Shown here: positions 21,568-31,372 of the stretch, in pieces
Numbering within the stretch: the first letter of the stretch is position 1
Layout of the letters: each line of letters starts with the position of its first letter
From: Alteromonas sp. a30
GTDB lineage: Bacteria; Pseudomonadota; Gammaproteobacteria; Enterobacterales; Alteromonadaceae
Assembly (NCBI RefSeq): GCF_026788005.1
Contig: NZ_JABEPE010000003.1
Coordinates: 62,001 to 126,000 of the forward strand
Length of the DNA: 64,000 nt
Reading direction: 5' to 3'
The notes under the pieces: model-generated
Told to the model about the DNA's origin: nothing
Database searches by the model: none
What the model saw: the letters and a program-made list of their open reading frames with translations, nothing else
Program-made: the position numbers and the translations under genes

Positions 21568-21580
21568 ATAATTAATGCAT

Positions 21581-21618
21581 AAAAGTGAGTGCATACAAAC
21601 CCATTAGCACTCACTTTT
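21581..21618. terminator. Bidirectional terminator between purK and the DUF962 gene
   Basis: A perfect 12-base-pair inverted repeat (AAAAGTGAGTGC / GCACTCACTTTT) with a 14-base loop sits between convergent genes. The A and T ends of the stem act as the U-run for either direction. Confidence 0.82.
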
Positions 21619-21619
21619 A

Positions 21620-21949
21620 CTAGAATTTAATTTTCCCTATCAAAATATCCTTAAACATTACCCAATCTCCAATAAAGCTATAAAGCGGATAAGTAAAAGT
21701 TGCGGGTCTGTTTTTTTCAAAAAAGAAATGGCCGACCCATGCGAATCCATAACCAATGATTGGCAACAAAATTAAGACAGACCAACTTTGAGTCAACAAA
21801 GCCCAAGCCAACACACAAAGCACCAAACAAGAGCCAACAAAATGCAAACGACGACAGGTTAAATTAGCGTGTTCAGACAAGTAAAATGGATAAAATTCAG
21901 CAAAACTTGAATACTTTTTACCCGGTTCTTGTGTGGTTAGGTTAGACAT
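21620..21949 (-). CDS. DUF962 / Mpo1-like membrane protein
   Basis: A 109-residue protein with the DUF962 (Mpo1/YGL010w) pattern: FAEFYPFYLSEHANLTCRRLHF near the start, two hydrophobic segments in the middle and HFFFEKNRPATFTYPLYSF with GDW at the end. Yeast Mpo1 is an iron-dependent dioxygenase that removes one carbon from 2-hydroxy fatty acids, and the histidines seen here are the ones conserved in that family. The bacterial role is not established. I start at the ATG at 21949, which has GAGAG six bases upstream, rather than at a TTG two codons earlier. It is monocistronic. Confidence 0.8.
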   Translation of the reverse strand: MSNLTTQEPGKKYSSFAEFYPFYLSEHANLTCRRLHFVGSCLVLCVLAWALLTQSWSVLILLPIIGYGFAWVGHFFFEKNRPATFTYPLYSFIGDWVMFKDILIGKIKF

Positions 21950-22201
21950 AGACAACTCTCATATTACATTTCATTAACATCAACAGTACCACAGGCTAGG
22001 AAAACGGTAAATTCGCCTAATGTCACTCCTAACCAATACATCAACATCTAATGTTTAGTCTTTCCAACCCTTTATTCAGACACTCAATCGTTTCACACTG
22101 TTTTAAGTCCATTTGCCTTGAATTGCTCCTTACGACTTGCATTCAATCGGATTACCCATACATTAGATCCCAGATAACTTTTGAATTGAGCTACACACCA
22201 T

Positions 22202-23047
22202 ATGGAAAACATCGTAAACATCACCCCCGAAAATTTCGAACAAATTATTATTGAAACCTCAAAGGAGAAATTGGTTTTAGTCGATTTCTGGGCTGAATGG
22301 TGCGAACCATGCAAAGCTATCACTCCCGTGTTAGAAAAGCTTGCGGCCAAATATTCAAACGACATTGTATTAGCGAAAGTCGACTGTGACGCGCAACAAG
22401 CTATTTCAATGCAATTCGGTGTACGCAGCTTACCAACCGTTATTTTGGTTAAAGACAGCCAGCCATTAGATGGTTTCGCCGGACTAAAAACGGAGCAAGA
22501 GATACAAGAATGGTTAGATCAACACCTGCCTAAACCTGAAGATGCACTATTAGCACAGGCAAGTGAGTTTTATGCGCAGCAAAACTTTGCTGATGCTTTC
22601 CCATTAGTGAAACAAGCCCATGAACTTTGTCCTGATCGTGCTGACGTTAAATTATTGCTTGCCGACCTTAATATTGAATTAGGACGCATTGCGCCAGCAA
22701 AAGAATTAATTAAGAGCATTGGTTTGGCAGATCAAGACGGACATTATCAAGCCGTTATGAGCAAAATAGAGTTGGCGGAACAAGCGGCTGACACCCCGGA
22801 AATTCAAGCTCTACAGCAGCAACTTGAGCAAGACCCAACCAACTTGGAGCTTAAAGTGTCGCTCGCTGTACAGCTACAACAAGCACAACGCAATGAAGAA
22901 GCGCTAACTCTTTTATTCGAAGTGTTGCAGAAAGATTTTGGTTTTTCTGAAGCGAAGAAATTAATGTTAGATACCATCAACGCCCTGCCTGAAGGGGACG
23001 CACTAGCCTCAAAATATAGACGTAAGATGTATAGCTTGATGTATTAA
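22202..23047 (+). CDS. cnoX: Thioredoxin-TPR protein, CnoX (YbbN)-like
   Basis: A 281-residue cytoplasmic protein with an N-terminal thioredoxin domain (residues 1-108) and a C-terminal region of TPR-like helices (about 115-281), the CnoX/YbbN layout. CnoX is a holdase that shields substrates from oxidative aggregation and hands them to GroEL. The active site is WAEWCEPCK with C34 and C37, so both cysteines are present, unlike E. coli CnoX, which lacks the redox pair. The dipeptide between them is EP instead of the usual GP. It is a single gene with its own terminator. Confidence 0.88.
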   Translation: MENIVNITPENFEQIIIETSKEKLVLVDFWAEWCEPCKAITPVLEKLAAKYSNDIVLAKVDCDAQQAISMQFGVRSLPTVILVKDSQPLDGFAGLKTEQEIQEWLDQHLPKPEDALLAQASEFYAQQNFADAFPLVKQAHELCPDRADVKLLLADLNIELGRIAPAKELIKSIGLADQDGHYQAVMSKIELAEQAADTPEIQALQQQLEQDPTNLELKVSLAVQLQQAQRNEEALTLLFEVLQKDFGFSEAKKLMLDTINALPEGDALASKYRRKMYSLMY

Positions 23048-23071
23048 CATGTACTGTTAGTTAATTCCACG

Positions 23072-23096
23072 AAGGCGCATCTGATTGCGCCTTTTT
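23072..23096 (+). terminator. Intrinsic terminator of cnoX
   Basis: AAGGCGCA / TGCGCCTT forms an 8-base-pair stem with a six-base loop, followed by TTTC on the plus strand. It separates cnoX from the convergent yigB. Confidence 0.8.
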
Positions 23097-23119
23097 CATA
23101 TTCCCCGAACAACAAACCT

Positions 23120-23839
23120 TTAACACAACAAATCAACAAGCTCATCGAAGGCTGAAAAAGCTATATCAGGTAGTAAAGCGGTGCGTTCTCTTGGCAAATG
23201 CATAGTGCGGTTATCAGCATACCACCCGGCTCTAAATCCACAATTTAACGCTGCCCACACATCTTTTTTTAGATTATCGCCAACATGCAATATCTCGTTA
23301 GAAGGTAAGTTTAAATGTGATTTAGCGCTTTCAAACATAAAAGGGGAAGGCTTTCTTGGCTGCTCAGCACTAGCATGCAATGCTAACGAGAAATACGGCT
23401 CAATACCTACACGGGATAAGTCTACGTTACCATTTGTAATGGCAACCAAAGGGTAACGTTCAGCTAAAGCTTCTAAAACCTGAACCACCTCACTTCTCAC
23501 TTCAAAATTACTACGATGATGATAGAAATGTTGATACACACGCTCCACCGCATCGTTCAGTTCGTCACCCACTAATCCGCTTAAAGCCAACCCTTTTCTT
23601 AGCACTGCCCGGCGCAGTTTGATCATGTCACCCGCATAGCTGGGAGACTCTGAAATCACATCCTGACGCAGTTGATGCCACTGATGCTTTTCAATCGATT
23701 GAGATGTGGGAAAGTGTTGGTGCATGAATTGAAATTGCTCACGCTCGGCCAACTGAATAAAGGGATGATTGTCGTAAAGCGTATCATCTAAATCGAAAGT
23801 TATAGCTTTTATGGGTGCCCAGCGACGATAGAATATCAA
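23120..23839 (-). CDS. yigB: HAD-family phosphatase YigB
   Basis: A 239-residue haloacid dehalogenase-like hydrolase. The E. coli relative dephosphorylates FMN and the riboflavin intermediate 5-amino-6-(5-phosphoribitylamino)uracil. Motif I is TFDLDDTLYDN with the nucleophilic aspartate, motif II is AITNGN, and the C-terminal metal-site motif is HVGDNLKKDV. The start MIFYRRWAPIKAITF resembles the E. coli protein. Its place next to xerC, DUF484 and dapF matches the enterobacterial dapF-yigA-xerC-yigB order and supports the name. Confidence 0.9.
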   Translation of the reverse strand: MIFYRRWAPIKAITFDLDDTLYDNHPFIQLAEREQFQFMHQHFPTSQSIEKHQWHQLRQDVISESPSYAGDMIKLRRAVLRKGLALSGLVGDELNDAVERVYQHFYHHRSNFEVRSEVVQVLEALAERYPLVAITNGNVDLSRVGIEPYFSLALHASAEQPRKPSPFMFESAKSHLNLPSNEILHVGDNLKKDVWAALNCGFRAGWYADNRTMHLPRERTALLPDIAFSAFDELVDLLC

Positions 23840-23848
23840 ATGCCTCTC

Positions 23849-24739
23849 CTATTTATTTTTAGCCCTCGGGTGCGCCTTATCATAAACCTGCGCTAAATGC
23901 TGAAAATCTAAATGTGTATACACCTGCGTGGTGGATAAATTAGCATGACCAAGTAATTCTTGGACACCTCGCAAATCACCACTTGATTCCAGTAGATGCG
24001 TTGCGTAAGAATGCCTTAGTTTGTGAGGGCTTACTTCACTATCAATCATTTGCTTTTGGGCCCAGAGCTTCATTCTTTTGGCAATTTGTCGCTCCGAAAT
24101 ACGTCGCTGTTTCATGCTTAAAAACACAGCTTTTTCGTCGCCGGAAACCAACTGACCTCTTACTTTTAGCCAAGCTTTTAAGGATTCCTGTGCAAATTTT
24201 CCCATGGGGAGAATCCGCTCTTTACTCCCTTTACCCAGTACTCGAAGTTGCCTGATACCATCCTCAATATGACGTAAATCTAAACCAGCAATCTCAGACA
24301 AGCGCAAACCACAACCATAGGCTAACTCCATCATGGCTTTATCTCGTAACGCGAGTAGTGAGTCTTCGTCGATGTTTAGCAATTGCTGCATTTCATCAAC
24401 ATTCAACTGTTTAGGCAAAGGACGCCCTTGTTTAGGGGCCTGCACACCTTTTGCGGGATTCGTTTCCAAAATGCCTTGTGCGACCAAAAACTGGCAAAAT
24501 GTGCGTAATGAGGACAATCGCAATGCAATGGAGCGTGGACTTAATCCAGCCCGGTTAGAGAGTGCCAAAATGCGCTTGATATGATCTCGAGTTAATCCTT
24601 GCCACTGCGTAATAGGCAACAATTCAGAAACAGCGGTGAGTTGCCGGAAATAGCTATCGAGTGTTTTTTCGGCGAGGTTACGCTCAAACTTTAAGTAATC
24701 GATAAAGTGGTTAATTTGCGTAACCAAGGGCGCCGACAT
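23849..24739 (-). CDS. xerC: Site-specific tyrosine recombinase XerC
   Basis: XerC works with XerD at dif to resolve chromosome dimers at division. The 296-residue protein has an N-terminal SAM-like DNA-binding domain (about residues 5-90) and a catalytic domain. All six catalytic residues are visible: R146 in GCGLRLSE, K170 in LGKGSKER, H239 and R242 in HKLRHSYATH, H265 in LGHANLST, and nucleophile Y274 in VYTHLD. The ATG overlaps the stop codon of the DUF484 gene by one base. Context and residues distinguish it from phage integrases. Confidence 0.97.
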   Translation of the reverse strand: MSAPLVTQINHFIDYLKFERNLAEKTLDSYFRQLTAVSELLPITQWQGLTRDHIKRILALSNRAGLSPRSIALRLSSLRTFCQFLVAQGILETNPAKGVQAPKQGRPLPKQLNVDEMQQLLNIDEDSLLALRDKAMMELAYGCGLRLSEIAGLDLRHIEDGIRQLRVLGKGSKERILPMGKFAQESLKAWLKVRGQLVSGDEKAVFLSMKQRRISERQIAKRMKLWAQKQMIDSEVSPHKLRHSYATHLLESSGDLRGVQELLGHANLSTTQVYTHLDFQHLAQVYDKAHPRAKNK

Positions 24740-25413
24740 TAGCTCATCGCTTTACTAACTAACAGCGTCATCAACTGCTGCAATTGTGCAATGAGCAAGG
24801 TGTCCATTTCAGGTGAAAAATGGCCCGGCTCATTGCTCGCAATCGCCAGTAACCCCAATTCCCCTTCTTGCCCCAACAACATTAATGCAACCGATTCGGC
24901 TTTGACATCGCCAAACAAAAGCGCATTTTCAGACTGCGGCATTCGCCCAAAAAAGAAATGAGTATCTTTAAAACGTTTAGCTTTGAAATCTCGCCATTCC
25001 TGAGTGTCTGCTTCATTATTCTTGAACGTAATCAAACGTACTGTTTCAAGTTCAAATTGTTGTTCAATACTCGATTGCAGTGTTTGCGTCATATCATCAA
25101 TACTCTCGCATTGATAAAGCTTTAGGTTCAATTCGGCATATAAACGGTAAATTCGCTCATTCTGTTGTGCAACTGCAAGCAGCCGATTAATACGCTCTTG
25201 GCGCTCAGCGCTGCGTTCCCGTAATTGCTCTGCCTGTAGCTCAACTAACGACACCGCGCCCTTTTTCTCATGGGGAACACGAATTTCATCGGCTAATTCA
25301 GGAAAACGTAGGAAGAAGTCGGGGTGCGCTTGCAAATACGCTTTAACTTGCTCGGCCGAAGGCATAACCGCTTCGTCTAAATGCTCAGCATTATTATTAT
25401 TCGGGTTACTCAT
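24739..25413 (-). CDS. DUF484 family protein (YigA-like)
   Basis: A 224-residue protein of the DUF484 family, always found between dapF and xerC in these bacteria. The N-terminal part has the family hallmark [20 protein letters not shown], followed by a coiled-coil stretch ([20 protein letters not shown]) and a GAF-like C-terminal domain (about residues 90-224). Its function is not established, though the conserved position suggests a link to cell-wall or chromosome processing. It overlaps dapF by four bases. Confidence 0.88.
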   Translation of the reverse strand: MSNPNNNNAEHLDEAVMPSAEQVKAYLQAHPDFFLRFPELADEIRVPHEKKGAVSLVELQAEQLRERSAERQERINRLLAVAQQNERIYRLYAELNLKLYQCESIDDMTQTLQSSIEQQFELETVRLITFKNNEADTQEWRDFKAKRFKDTHFFFGRMPQSENALLFGDVKAESVALMLLGQEGELGLLAIASNEPGHFSPEMDTLLIAQLQQLMTLLVSKAMS

Positions 25414-26237
25414 AGATAAAGACTTCCGTCAAACACATGTTCTGCTGGCCCTGTCATTTTTACGGGGCCTTCTTTGTTGTATCGAATACGTAGAGATCCA
25501 CCCGGCAAGTCCACTTGAACTTCTTTACTTAGTTTATCTTGCAGTTGGCCGATAACTGCTGCGGCACAGGCGCCACTACCACAAGCCAATGTTTCACCAA
25601 CGCCTCTTTCCCAAACACGTAACTTCACATGGTTAGGGCTGACGATTTGCATAAAACCGACATTTACACCTTCGGGGAAGCGTTCATGAGTTTCAATAAG
25701 GGTTCCTAAGCTTTCCACGGGGGCCGTTTCAATATCTTCCACTTCTAATACACAATGTGGATTACCGAGTGAGACTGCGCCAAAAAACACGGTTGTGTCT
25801 GCTATGCGTTCCACATAAATCGCTTCTTGCTTGTTTGCTCTCATAGGCACTTCACTAGGCTTAAACTTAGGCTTTCCCATGTTAACGGTGACTTGTCCAT
25901 CGTTCTCAATGTACAACACCATACGCCCAGCTTTCGTGCTCACTACGATTTTATTGCGATTGATAAGCCCTTTCATTTTAACAAAACGACCAAAACAGCG
26001 CGCTCCGTTACCACACTGGGACACCTCGGAGCCATCTGCATTAAAAATACGGTAATGAAAGTCTTGGTCAGGATCGTAAGGAGGCTCAACCAAAAGCATT
26101 TGGTCAAAGCCAACCCCTAAATTCCTGTCTGCTAACTGACGTATCTTTTCTTTAGAAAAAAACACATTTTGAGTCAGGTTATCAATGACGACAAAGTCGT
26201 TACCTAAACCATGCATTTTTGAGAAATTAACCAGCAT
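25410..26237 (-). CDS. dapF: Diaminopimelate epimerase
   Basis: Converts LL-diaminopimelate to the meso form, which feeds peptidoglycan and, via LysA, lysine. It is a PLP-independent enzyme using two cysteines, both visible here: C75 in [11 protein letters not shown] and C219 in [12 protein letters not shown]. The 275-residue length is normal and the start [15 protein letters not shown] is typical. It lies 32 bases after lysA, which uses its product, so lptM, lysA and dapF are likely read as one minus-strand unit running on into xerC. Confidence 0.97.
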   Translation of the reverse strand: MLVNFSKMHGLGNDFVVIDNLTQNVFFSKEKIRQLADRNLGVGFDQMLLVEPPYDPDQDFHYRIFNADGSEVSQCGNGARCFGRFVKMKGLINRNKIVVSTKAGRMVLYIENDGQVTVNMGKPKFKPSEVPMRANKQEAIYVERIADTTVFFGAVSLGNPHCVLEVEDIETAPVESLGTLIETHERFPEGVNVGFMQIVSPNHVKLRVWERGVGETLACGSGACAAAVIGQLQDKLSKEVQVDLPGGSLRIRYNKEGPVKMTGPAEHVFDGSLYL

Positions 26238-26269
26238 GTAATAAACCGATACGCAATAATTGCTGTAGT

Positions 26270-27520
26270 TTACGGGAGTTTGTACTCTCCTTTCCAGAGG
26301 TCTTGTAAAATTTCTCTTTCCCTCACCAGATGAATCTTATCAACATCGACCATGATCTCTGCGGGTCTGACTCTCGAGTTATAATTGGAAGCCATCACAA
26401 AACCATATGCACCGCAGCTTCTGACCGCGAGTAAATCGCCTTGCTGAACAGCTAACTCCCTGTCTTTCCCAAGGAAATCGCCAGTTTCACAGACTGGACC
26501 AACTACATCGTAAACGGCACTAGCAAGGTTATGACGCTTATGTACTGGGATGATGTTTTGCCAAGCGGAATATAAGGATGGACGCAACAGGTCGTTCATC
26601 GCGGCATCAACAATCGCAAAGTTTTTCTCTGCGTTTTCTTTTAGGAATTCAACTTTAGTGACCAAAATACCTGCATTTGCAGCAATGGCTCGCCCGGGTT
26701 CAAAAATCAGGGTTAACTCAGGACGATGTTTTAGCTTTTCTGCGATTGCTTGAGAATACGCATCGGGATGAGGAGGTGTTTCATCTTTATAGGGCACACC
26801 TAATCCGCCCCCCACATCAAGATGTTCTATATGAATTCCTTTTTCTGCCAACTCATCAATCAACGCAAGCAACCTATCCAACGCATCTACAAATGGGCTT
26901 ATTTCCGTTAACTGCGAACCAATATGGCAATCAATTCCCTTCACTTTCAGATGAGGCAAAGATGCAGCATATTCATAAACCGATATGGCTTTTTCCCTTT
27001 CGATACCAAATTTATTGGCTTTCAACCCTGTAGAAATATAAGGATGAGTCTTCGCGTCCACATCAGGATTAACCCGTATTGAAATAGGTGCGATTCTATC
27101 TATCGAGGCTGCCACATGGTTGATTCGTTCCAGTTCCGCTGCCGATTCCACATTGAAACAAAAAATATCTTGCTCCAACGCATAAGCTATTTCCTGTTCC
27201 GTTTTACCTACACCAGAAAATACGACTTTCTTCGGATCCCCTCCAGCCTCTAAAACCCGAGCCAACTCGCCACCAGAAACAATATCAAACCCTGAACCAA
27301 GGCGAGCCATGACATTAAGCACCCCTAAATTTGAGTTGGCCTTGACGGCATAACATACTAGATGCTTTCTGTCGCCCGCAGCGTTATCAAAAGCCTTCCA
27401 ATGTCGCTCAATAGTGGCGCGGGAATAAATATAACAGGGCGTCCCATATTGAGAAACAATATCGGAAACGGCGACTTGTTCTGCGTACAAGTCGTCTTTT
27501 TGGTACTGAAAATGATCCAT
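26270..27520 (-). CDS. lysA: Diaminopimelate decarboxylase
   Basis: The PLP enzyme that makes lysine from meso-diaminopimelate. The 416-residue product has a fold III alanine-racemase-like barrel with the PLP lysine K60 in YAVKANSN, the HIGSQLTE loop, GGGLGVPY and EPGRAI for phosphate binding. The C-terminal active-site cysteine is in [14 protein letters not shown]. The start is three bases after lptM. Length and motifs are standard. Confidence 0.97.
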   Translation of the reverse strand: MDHFQYQKDDLYAEQVAVSDIVSQYGTPCYIYSRATIERHWKAFDNAAGDRKHLVCYAVKANSNLGVLNVMARLGSGFDIVSGGELARVLEAGGDPKKVVFSGVGKTEQEIAYALEQDIFCFNVESAAELERINHVAASIDRIAPISIRVNPDVDAKTHPYISTGLKANKFGIEREKAISVYEYAASLPHLKVKGIDCHIGSQLTEISPFVDALDRLLALIDELAEKGIHIEHLDVGGGLGVPYKDETPPHPDAYSQAIAEKLKHRPELTLIFEPGRAIAANAGILVTKVEFLKENAEKNFAIVDAAMNDLLRPSLYSAWQNIIPVHKRHNLASAVYDVVGPVCETGDFLGKDRELAVQQGDLLAVRSCGAYGFVMASNYNSRVRPAEIMVDVDKIHLVREREILQDLWKGEYKLP

Positions 27521-27523
27521 AGG

Positions 27524-27697
27524 TTAGCTTCCTGACTGCTCGGAAGTGAGTGCTTGATTTTGCTCTGATTTTGCGTCTGATACGTCTTCTGCCTGATTAC
27601 GCATTTTCTCAATATCAGGCATATATAGCGGCCCCTTTTGACCACACGCGGTCAACCCTAAAATAAGTAGGAATACCAGCGATTGACACTTTTTCAT
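27524..27697 (-). CDS. lptM: Small lipoprotein LptM (YifL)
   Basis: A 57-residue protein, translated here by hand. It starts MKKCQSLVFLLILG and has the lipobox LTAC followed by GQKGPLYMPD. The cysteine-GQKGPLY block is the signature of LptM, which binds the LptDE complex and helps LptD reach its native disulfide form in the outer membrane. The remainder is a short Glu/Gln-rich tail. It lies directly upstream of lysA (three bases apart), as in many gammaproteobacteria. Confidence 0.9.
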   Translation of the reverse strand: MKKCQSLVFLLILGLTACGQKGPLYMPDIEKMRNQAEDVSDAKSEQNQALTSEQSGS

Positions 27698-27723
27698 TCT
27701 TTGCCTCTACAACCGACAATGAC

Positions 27724-28899
27724 TTAATCGGATTTTTTCAACAATTTGGTCATTGCTGTATTAAACAATTTCATCCATTTCGCACTAAATAACCCTTCGG
27801 GCAACTCGTTCATTTCAATAACCGCACGTCGCTTCGGGCGCTTAAGGTGGTCATCCTGTGCTCGTTGATGTGTCAGCGCCTCAAAGGTGTCGAGAATGCC
27901 GAGCAGTTGGGCGCCTTCGCAAATATCCTTCTCAACTAAGCCAAGAGGATAACCGGAACCATCACAACGCTCATGATGCTGCATCACAATTTTTCTGGCG
28001 TCATTCCATTGCTCAAGATGTTCAAGCAAACGTGAGCTTTTATAAACGTGTGAACGAAGAAGGTTGAACTCAGGAATTTCTAATTTGTCACGCTTATGCA
28101 ATATATCCAGTGGCATAAATGCCATTCCAAAGTCGTGCACATAACTCGCCACTAACAGCTGTTCATTATCGACAGGCTCGCCAGCAAGCTTGTTAATATA
28201 TAATGCTAGCTTAGCAATTCTGTCTCCTCGACCTTCCCAATACAAAGAGCGACGCTCAATGGGTTTCATCAACTCGCGGAAGAAACGAATATCTGCCATT
28301 TTTTCTTCGCTGATGTCTACAGGCAAATCTAAACCTGACAGATCTTCCGTCATTTCCTCACTGACATCTGAAGAAGGTGATTGGTCGCCGCTTTTTTCCT
28401 CAGACTTTTCTTCACCAAAGCTTGATGCATCTAATGTGGGATCCAGTAGTAGCACACACTCTTTTAGCAACTGCTCATGTTGAGCAATATTATCCGGGCG
28501 AATACGACTAATATGATTCACTAAGTGTTTGAATAATTGGGAATCATATTGAGCCGAACCGGTATTAATACAGCTTTCAACGAAAATCTTTACCCTGTCC
28601 ATACTCAACAACACTAAGTCGCTCATGGTACTGGTATATTTGATTTGTCCGTTTCTGAGAAAGTCGAGTAAGTCTTCTACATGTTGTAACAGAGGGATTA
28701 ACGGTGAAAAATTCACCATCCCTAAATCCCCTTTTATGGTATGGATGGAGCGAAACAATGAGCGTTGTAGTTCATTGTCATGAGGGTCTTCTTCAAGGTC
28801 GATCAACGTTTGTTCGCTTTCTTCATAAAGCTCGTTGATTTCCTCTAATAAATCACCAAGAATTTCGTCGTCTAAATCTTCATGTTCAAAGGTCTGCAT
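27724..28899 (-). CDS. Hpt domain plus HD-GYP-like phosphohydrolase protein
   Basis: A 391-residue cytoplasmic signalling protein. Residues 10-110 form a histidine phosphotransfer domain with H53 in the SIHTIKGDLG motif, so it can take a phosphoryl group from a response regulator or hybrid kinase. An acidic Ser/Glu linker (about 160-200) leads to an HD-GYP-like domain. The HD pair is H255-D256, and HHERCDGSGYP (about 308-318) retains the GYP motif. The lysine of the classical HDIGK is replaced (HDFGM), so cyclic di-GMP hydrolysis is possible but not assured. No membrane segments are present. It is transcribed alone. Confidence 0.82.
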   Translation of the reverse strand: MQTFEHEDLDDEILGDLLEEINELYEESEQTLIDLEEDPHDNELQRSLFRSIHTIKGDLGMVNFSPLIPLLQHVEDLLDFLRNGQIKYTSTMSDLVLLSMDRVKIFVESCINTGSAQYDSQLFKHLVNHISRIRPDNIAQHEQLLKECVLLLDPTLDASSFGEEKSEEKSGDQSPSSDVSEEMTEDLSGLDLPVDISEEKMADIRFFRELMKPIERRSLYWEGRGDRIAKLALYINKLAGEPVDNEQLLVASYVHDFGMAFMPLDILHKRDKLEIPEFNLLRSHVYKSSRLLEHLEQWNDARKIVMQHHERCDGSGYPLGLVEKDICEGAQLLGILDTFEALTHQRAQDDHLKRPKRRAVIEMNELPEGLFSAKWMKLFNTAMTKLLKKSD

Positions 28900-29109
28900 C
28901 TAGTCAATTACCCTCTTCTTTTTCTGATCACTTTGACCCGCATTTACTACGACAATTGGAACGGACCTACCAGCCTGCAAAATACGGTGAACAATATTCT
29001 ATGAAGCGTTAGGGAATAACAACCCCTTTTAACTAGAAAGTATAATTCAAAACCAGACTTAGCTATCTTTTTTCTCCAAGAACAGCAAAGTCGTTATTAC
29101 AAAGGCAGG

Positions 29110-29137
29110 AAAAAGGTGCTTCACTGGCGCGAAGCAC
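29110..29137 (-). terminator. Intrinsic terminator of the lipase-foldase operon
   Basis: On the minus strand GTGCTTC pairs with GAAGCAC around an eight-base loop, followed by CTTTTTCC. It lies 16 bases beyond the foldase stop codon. Confidence 0.75.
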
Positions 29138-29152
29138 TGCTTTGAAAGCGGA

Positions 29153-30130
29153 TTATTGAGAAGTAAGTAATTGAGGATTTCGCAAGAAAACGTCTAAACG
29201 TTTTAATTCTTGTTTAGAAAAGTCTCGGCCTTTAAGCGCTTGAATTTTTTCTAACTTCTGCTCAGCCGAAAGTGCCTCATTTTGATTAATAGTTTCAATC
29301 TCAGATTTAATATGTGTGACACGGCGACCCCATTCTTGTTGCCTATCTTGTGCTGCTAAGAGCCTTTGTCCGGCCTCTTGACCAAACTCCGCACTAAATC
29401 GAGCTAATTTCTGCTCGCGAGAAAGTCCCTGAGCTGATTTTTTAATCGCTTGTACTTTACGAATATCAAGGGAAGGCTGTAGTGCCGCTTTCATATGCTC
29501 GGGCAATTGTGCAATGTTATCTTCTAAAAGCTGCTGCTTTTGAGCCTCTGTTAAATCAGCATCTTGCTGAATACGAAGGCGAGCTAACGCCATTTCATCA
29601 AATAACTGTTGTTCACGGAATAACTGGTCAATTTCCATTTGGGAAAAGTAATCTAAGCGCAACTGTTTGATGGCAAACAACTTGCTTTCCATATCATCAC
29701 TGCTAAACGGACGTTCATGCTCCTGCTCTTTTACCTGAGCTAAAGCAGCTTTGTAATCGATATAACGAGAAAACAACGCTTTGATTTTATCGATAACGTT
29801 TTGCATGATGTTCATTTTGACTAGCTCAGCATTAAGCGCATCTAAAAGCAGGTCTTTTTCTTTCGACTCACTCTCAGAAATAATGCGTTCAAACAAGTGC
29901 AGTGTTTCTGCTGAAATCTTGTAGTCGACTAGCGCCACATCAGCAGATAGAGACTGACTTTTCTTATCACCTGCGTTCACGGAAGTTGAGTGATTAGCTA
30001 ATACTGGCTTTTCTTTTTGATTCGTTGTCGATGCAGACAGTAATGAACCAGACTCATTTGTTTCTGATTGGAATAGCCAATATGCCACCACGGCAATCAT
30101 TCCAGCCAAAATCAATCCCACCTTTTTCAT
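29153..30130 (-). CDS. Lipase-specific foldase (lipase secretion chaperone)
   Basis: A 325-residue membrane-anchored steric chaperone of the LifO/LimK family (PF03280). It folds its partner lipase in the periplasm before type II secretion. One N-terminal hydrophobic segment (about residues 3-20) anchors it in the inner membrane; the rest is helical and charged with Gln/Glu-rich stretches. The RYIDYKAAL segment corresponds to the conserved RxxFDY region needed for activation. Two ATGs lie side by side; the second has better spacing to AGGAG. It lies 64 bases downstream of its lipase. Confidence 0.88.
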   Translation of the reverse strand: MKKVGLILAGMIAVVAYWLFQSETNESGSLLSASTTNQKEKPVLANHSTSVNAGDKKSQSLSADVALVDYKISAETLHLFERIISESESKEKDLLLDALNAELVKMNIMQNVIDKIKALFSRYIDYKAALAQVKEQEHERPFSSDDMESKLFAIKQLRLDYFSQMEIDQLFREQQLFDEMALARLRIQQDADLTEAQKQQLLEDNIAQLPEHMKAALQPSLDIRKVQAIKKSAQGLSREQKLARFSAEFGQEAGQRLLAAQDRQQEWGRRVTHIKSEIETINQNEALSAEQKLEKIQALKGRDFSKQELKRLDVFLRNPQLLTSQ

Positions 30131-30194
30131 CATTTTCTCCTGAATCGAAAAGCGCCCGAGATTCGAGCGCGACTATTCAATATTTGGTGATCAA

Positions 30195-31115
30195 TTAAAG
30201 GCCCATGTTTTTAAGGCGTTTTGCATGATTGACATAAACTGACTTTGGATCCACTTCAAATAAGTGAGTGATACCAAATGTTTGGTTAATTTCGTCCAAA
30301 TGGTTCATATCATAACGATCGTTCAGCACACGGCCTAAGCGAGAGCTACAAGAAGAAACTAAACCATCATTAGGACCAGAAATAACCCAAGAAGTGATTT
30401 CCATGAATGGGTCAACAGCATCAAATACGTTTGTATATGGGTTAGAACCACTCCAAGAGTAATAGTAAACACCATTGCTCTCTAACTCTCTACCTTGACC
30501 ACAGTAATATGAAGGCACACCTTCTGGGTAACGCTGGTTAAACGCTAATGTTCCAGCAGTAGACAAAGATTCTAAAGCTTTAAGAGAATTCGTTGGTAAA
30601 GACGCACTACCAGACAAAAACTCAATCGTGTCTACGAAGGCATTTGCCACCGCAGAAACCACGGCTTCACTGAAAGAACCTTCTGGGATAACACCGCGAA
30701 CGGCATCCGCTACTGGAGAGCCCCAGTTAACACCACCAACAGAAGTAACTGAAGCAACTAATTCAGGTGATACTGATGCAACATATCTGGATGTTGGCGC
30801 GCCGTGGCTGTGACCAATTAGGTTTACTTTTTTTGCACCTGTGATAGCCAAAATTTCTTGAATTTCTTGACGTAACTGCTCACCTCGTACTTCCGAGCTA
30901 TTTGCTGCAGAAACACTTGTTACAAAGACTCGCGCACCATCACGACTAAGCGCATTCGGTACACCATAGAAATAGTCAATTCCTAGGATGCTATCAAATC
31001 CAAACAATCCGTGTACTAGAACGATAGGGTTTTTCGTCGCGGTTGCACTACCCGCATGGACCGTTGAACCAAAACATAAGGCTAAAACGGCCAGCAACTT
31101 CACACAATGTTTCAT
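30195..31115 (-). CDS. Secreted triacylglycerol lipase (family I, foldase-dependent)
   Basis: A 306-residue lipase. A signal peptide spans about residues 1-21 (ending STVHAGS). The oxyanion region is VHGLFGF, and the nucleophile S103 lies in GHSHG. Candidate triad partners are D250 (SGPNDGLV) and H272 (MNHLDEIN). C205 and C256 could form the disulfide known from Pseudomonas lipases. The neighbouring foldase gene supports family I.1 or I.2, exported by Sec and then type II secretion. It hydrolyses long-chain triglycerides outside the cell. The first gene of the pair; its ATG has a GGAGCCAC binding site. Confidence 0.92.
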   Translation of the reverse strand: MKHCVKLLAVLALCFGSTVHAGSATATKNPIVLVHGLFGFDSILGIDYFYGVPNALSRDGARVFVTSVSAANSSEVRGEQLRQEIQEILAITGAKKVNLIGHSHGAPTSRYVASVSPELVASVTSVGGVNWGSPVADAVRGVIPEGSFSEAVVSAVANAFVDTIEFLSGSASLPTNSLKALESLSTAGTLAFNQRYPEGVPSYYCGQGRELESNGVYYYSWSGSNPYTNVFDAVDPFMEITSWVISGPNDGLVSSCSSRLGRVLNDRYDMNHLDEINQTFGITHLFEVDPKSVYVNHAKRLKNMGL

Positions 31116-31372
31116 ATTGTGGCTCCAATTTTCTTTATTTGTTAAAAATTACGACTTCGTTTTCTAGATACTGCCGGACGATAATAGAGTGGTCTGACCA
31201 GAAAAATCAACATTTTGAATACAAAATATTTATATTGATTACTTTTAGTTAACATAAAGAAAATAAATACCCTCCTGCAAAATATGCTTTCCTGTTTAAT
31301 GGAAACTCTCGCCTCTCCCCATAAAGAAAGCTAAACTACGCCGCAAAACCATTGACCCGAATTGAGCATTTC

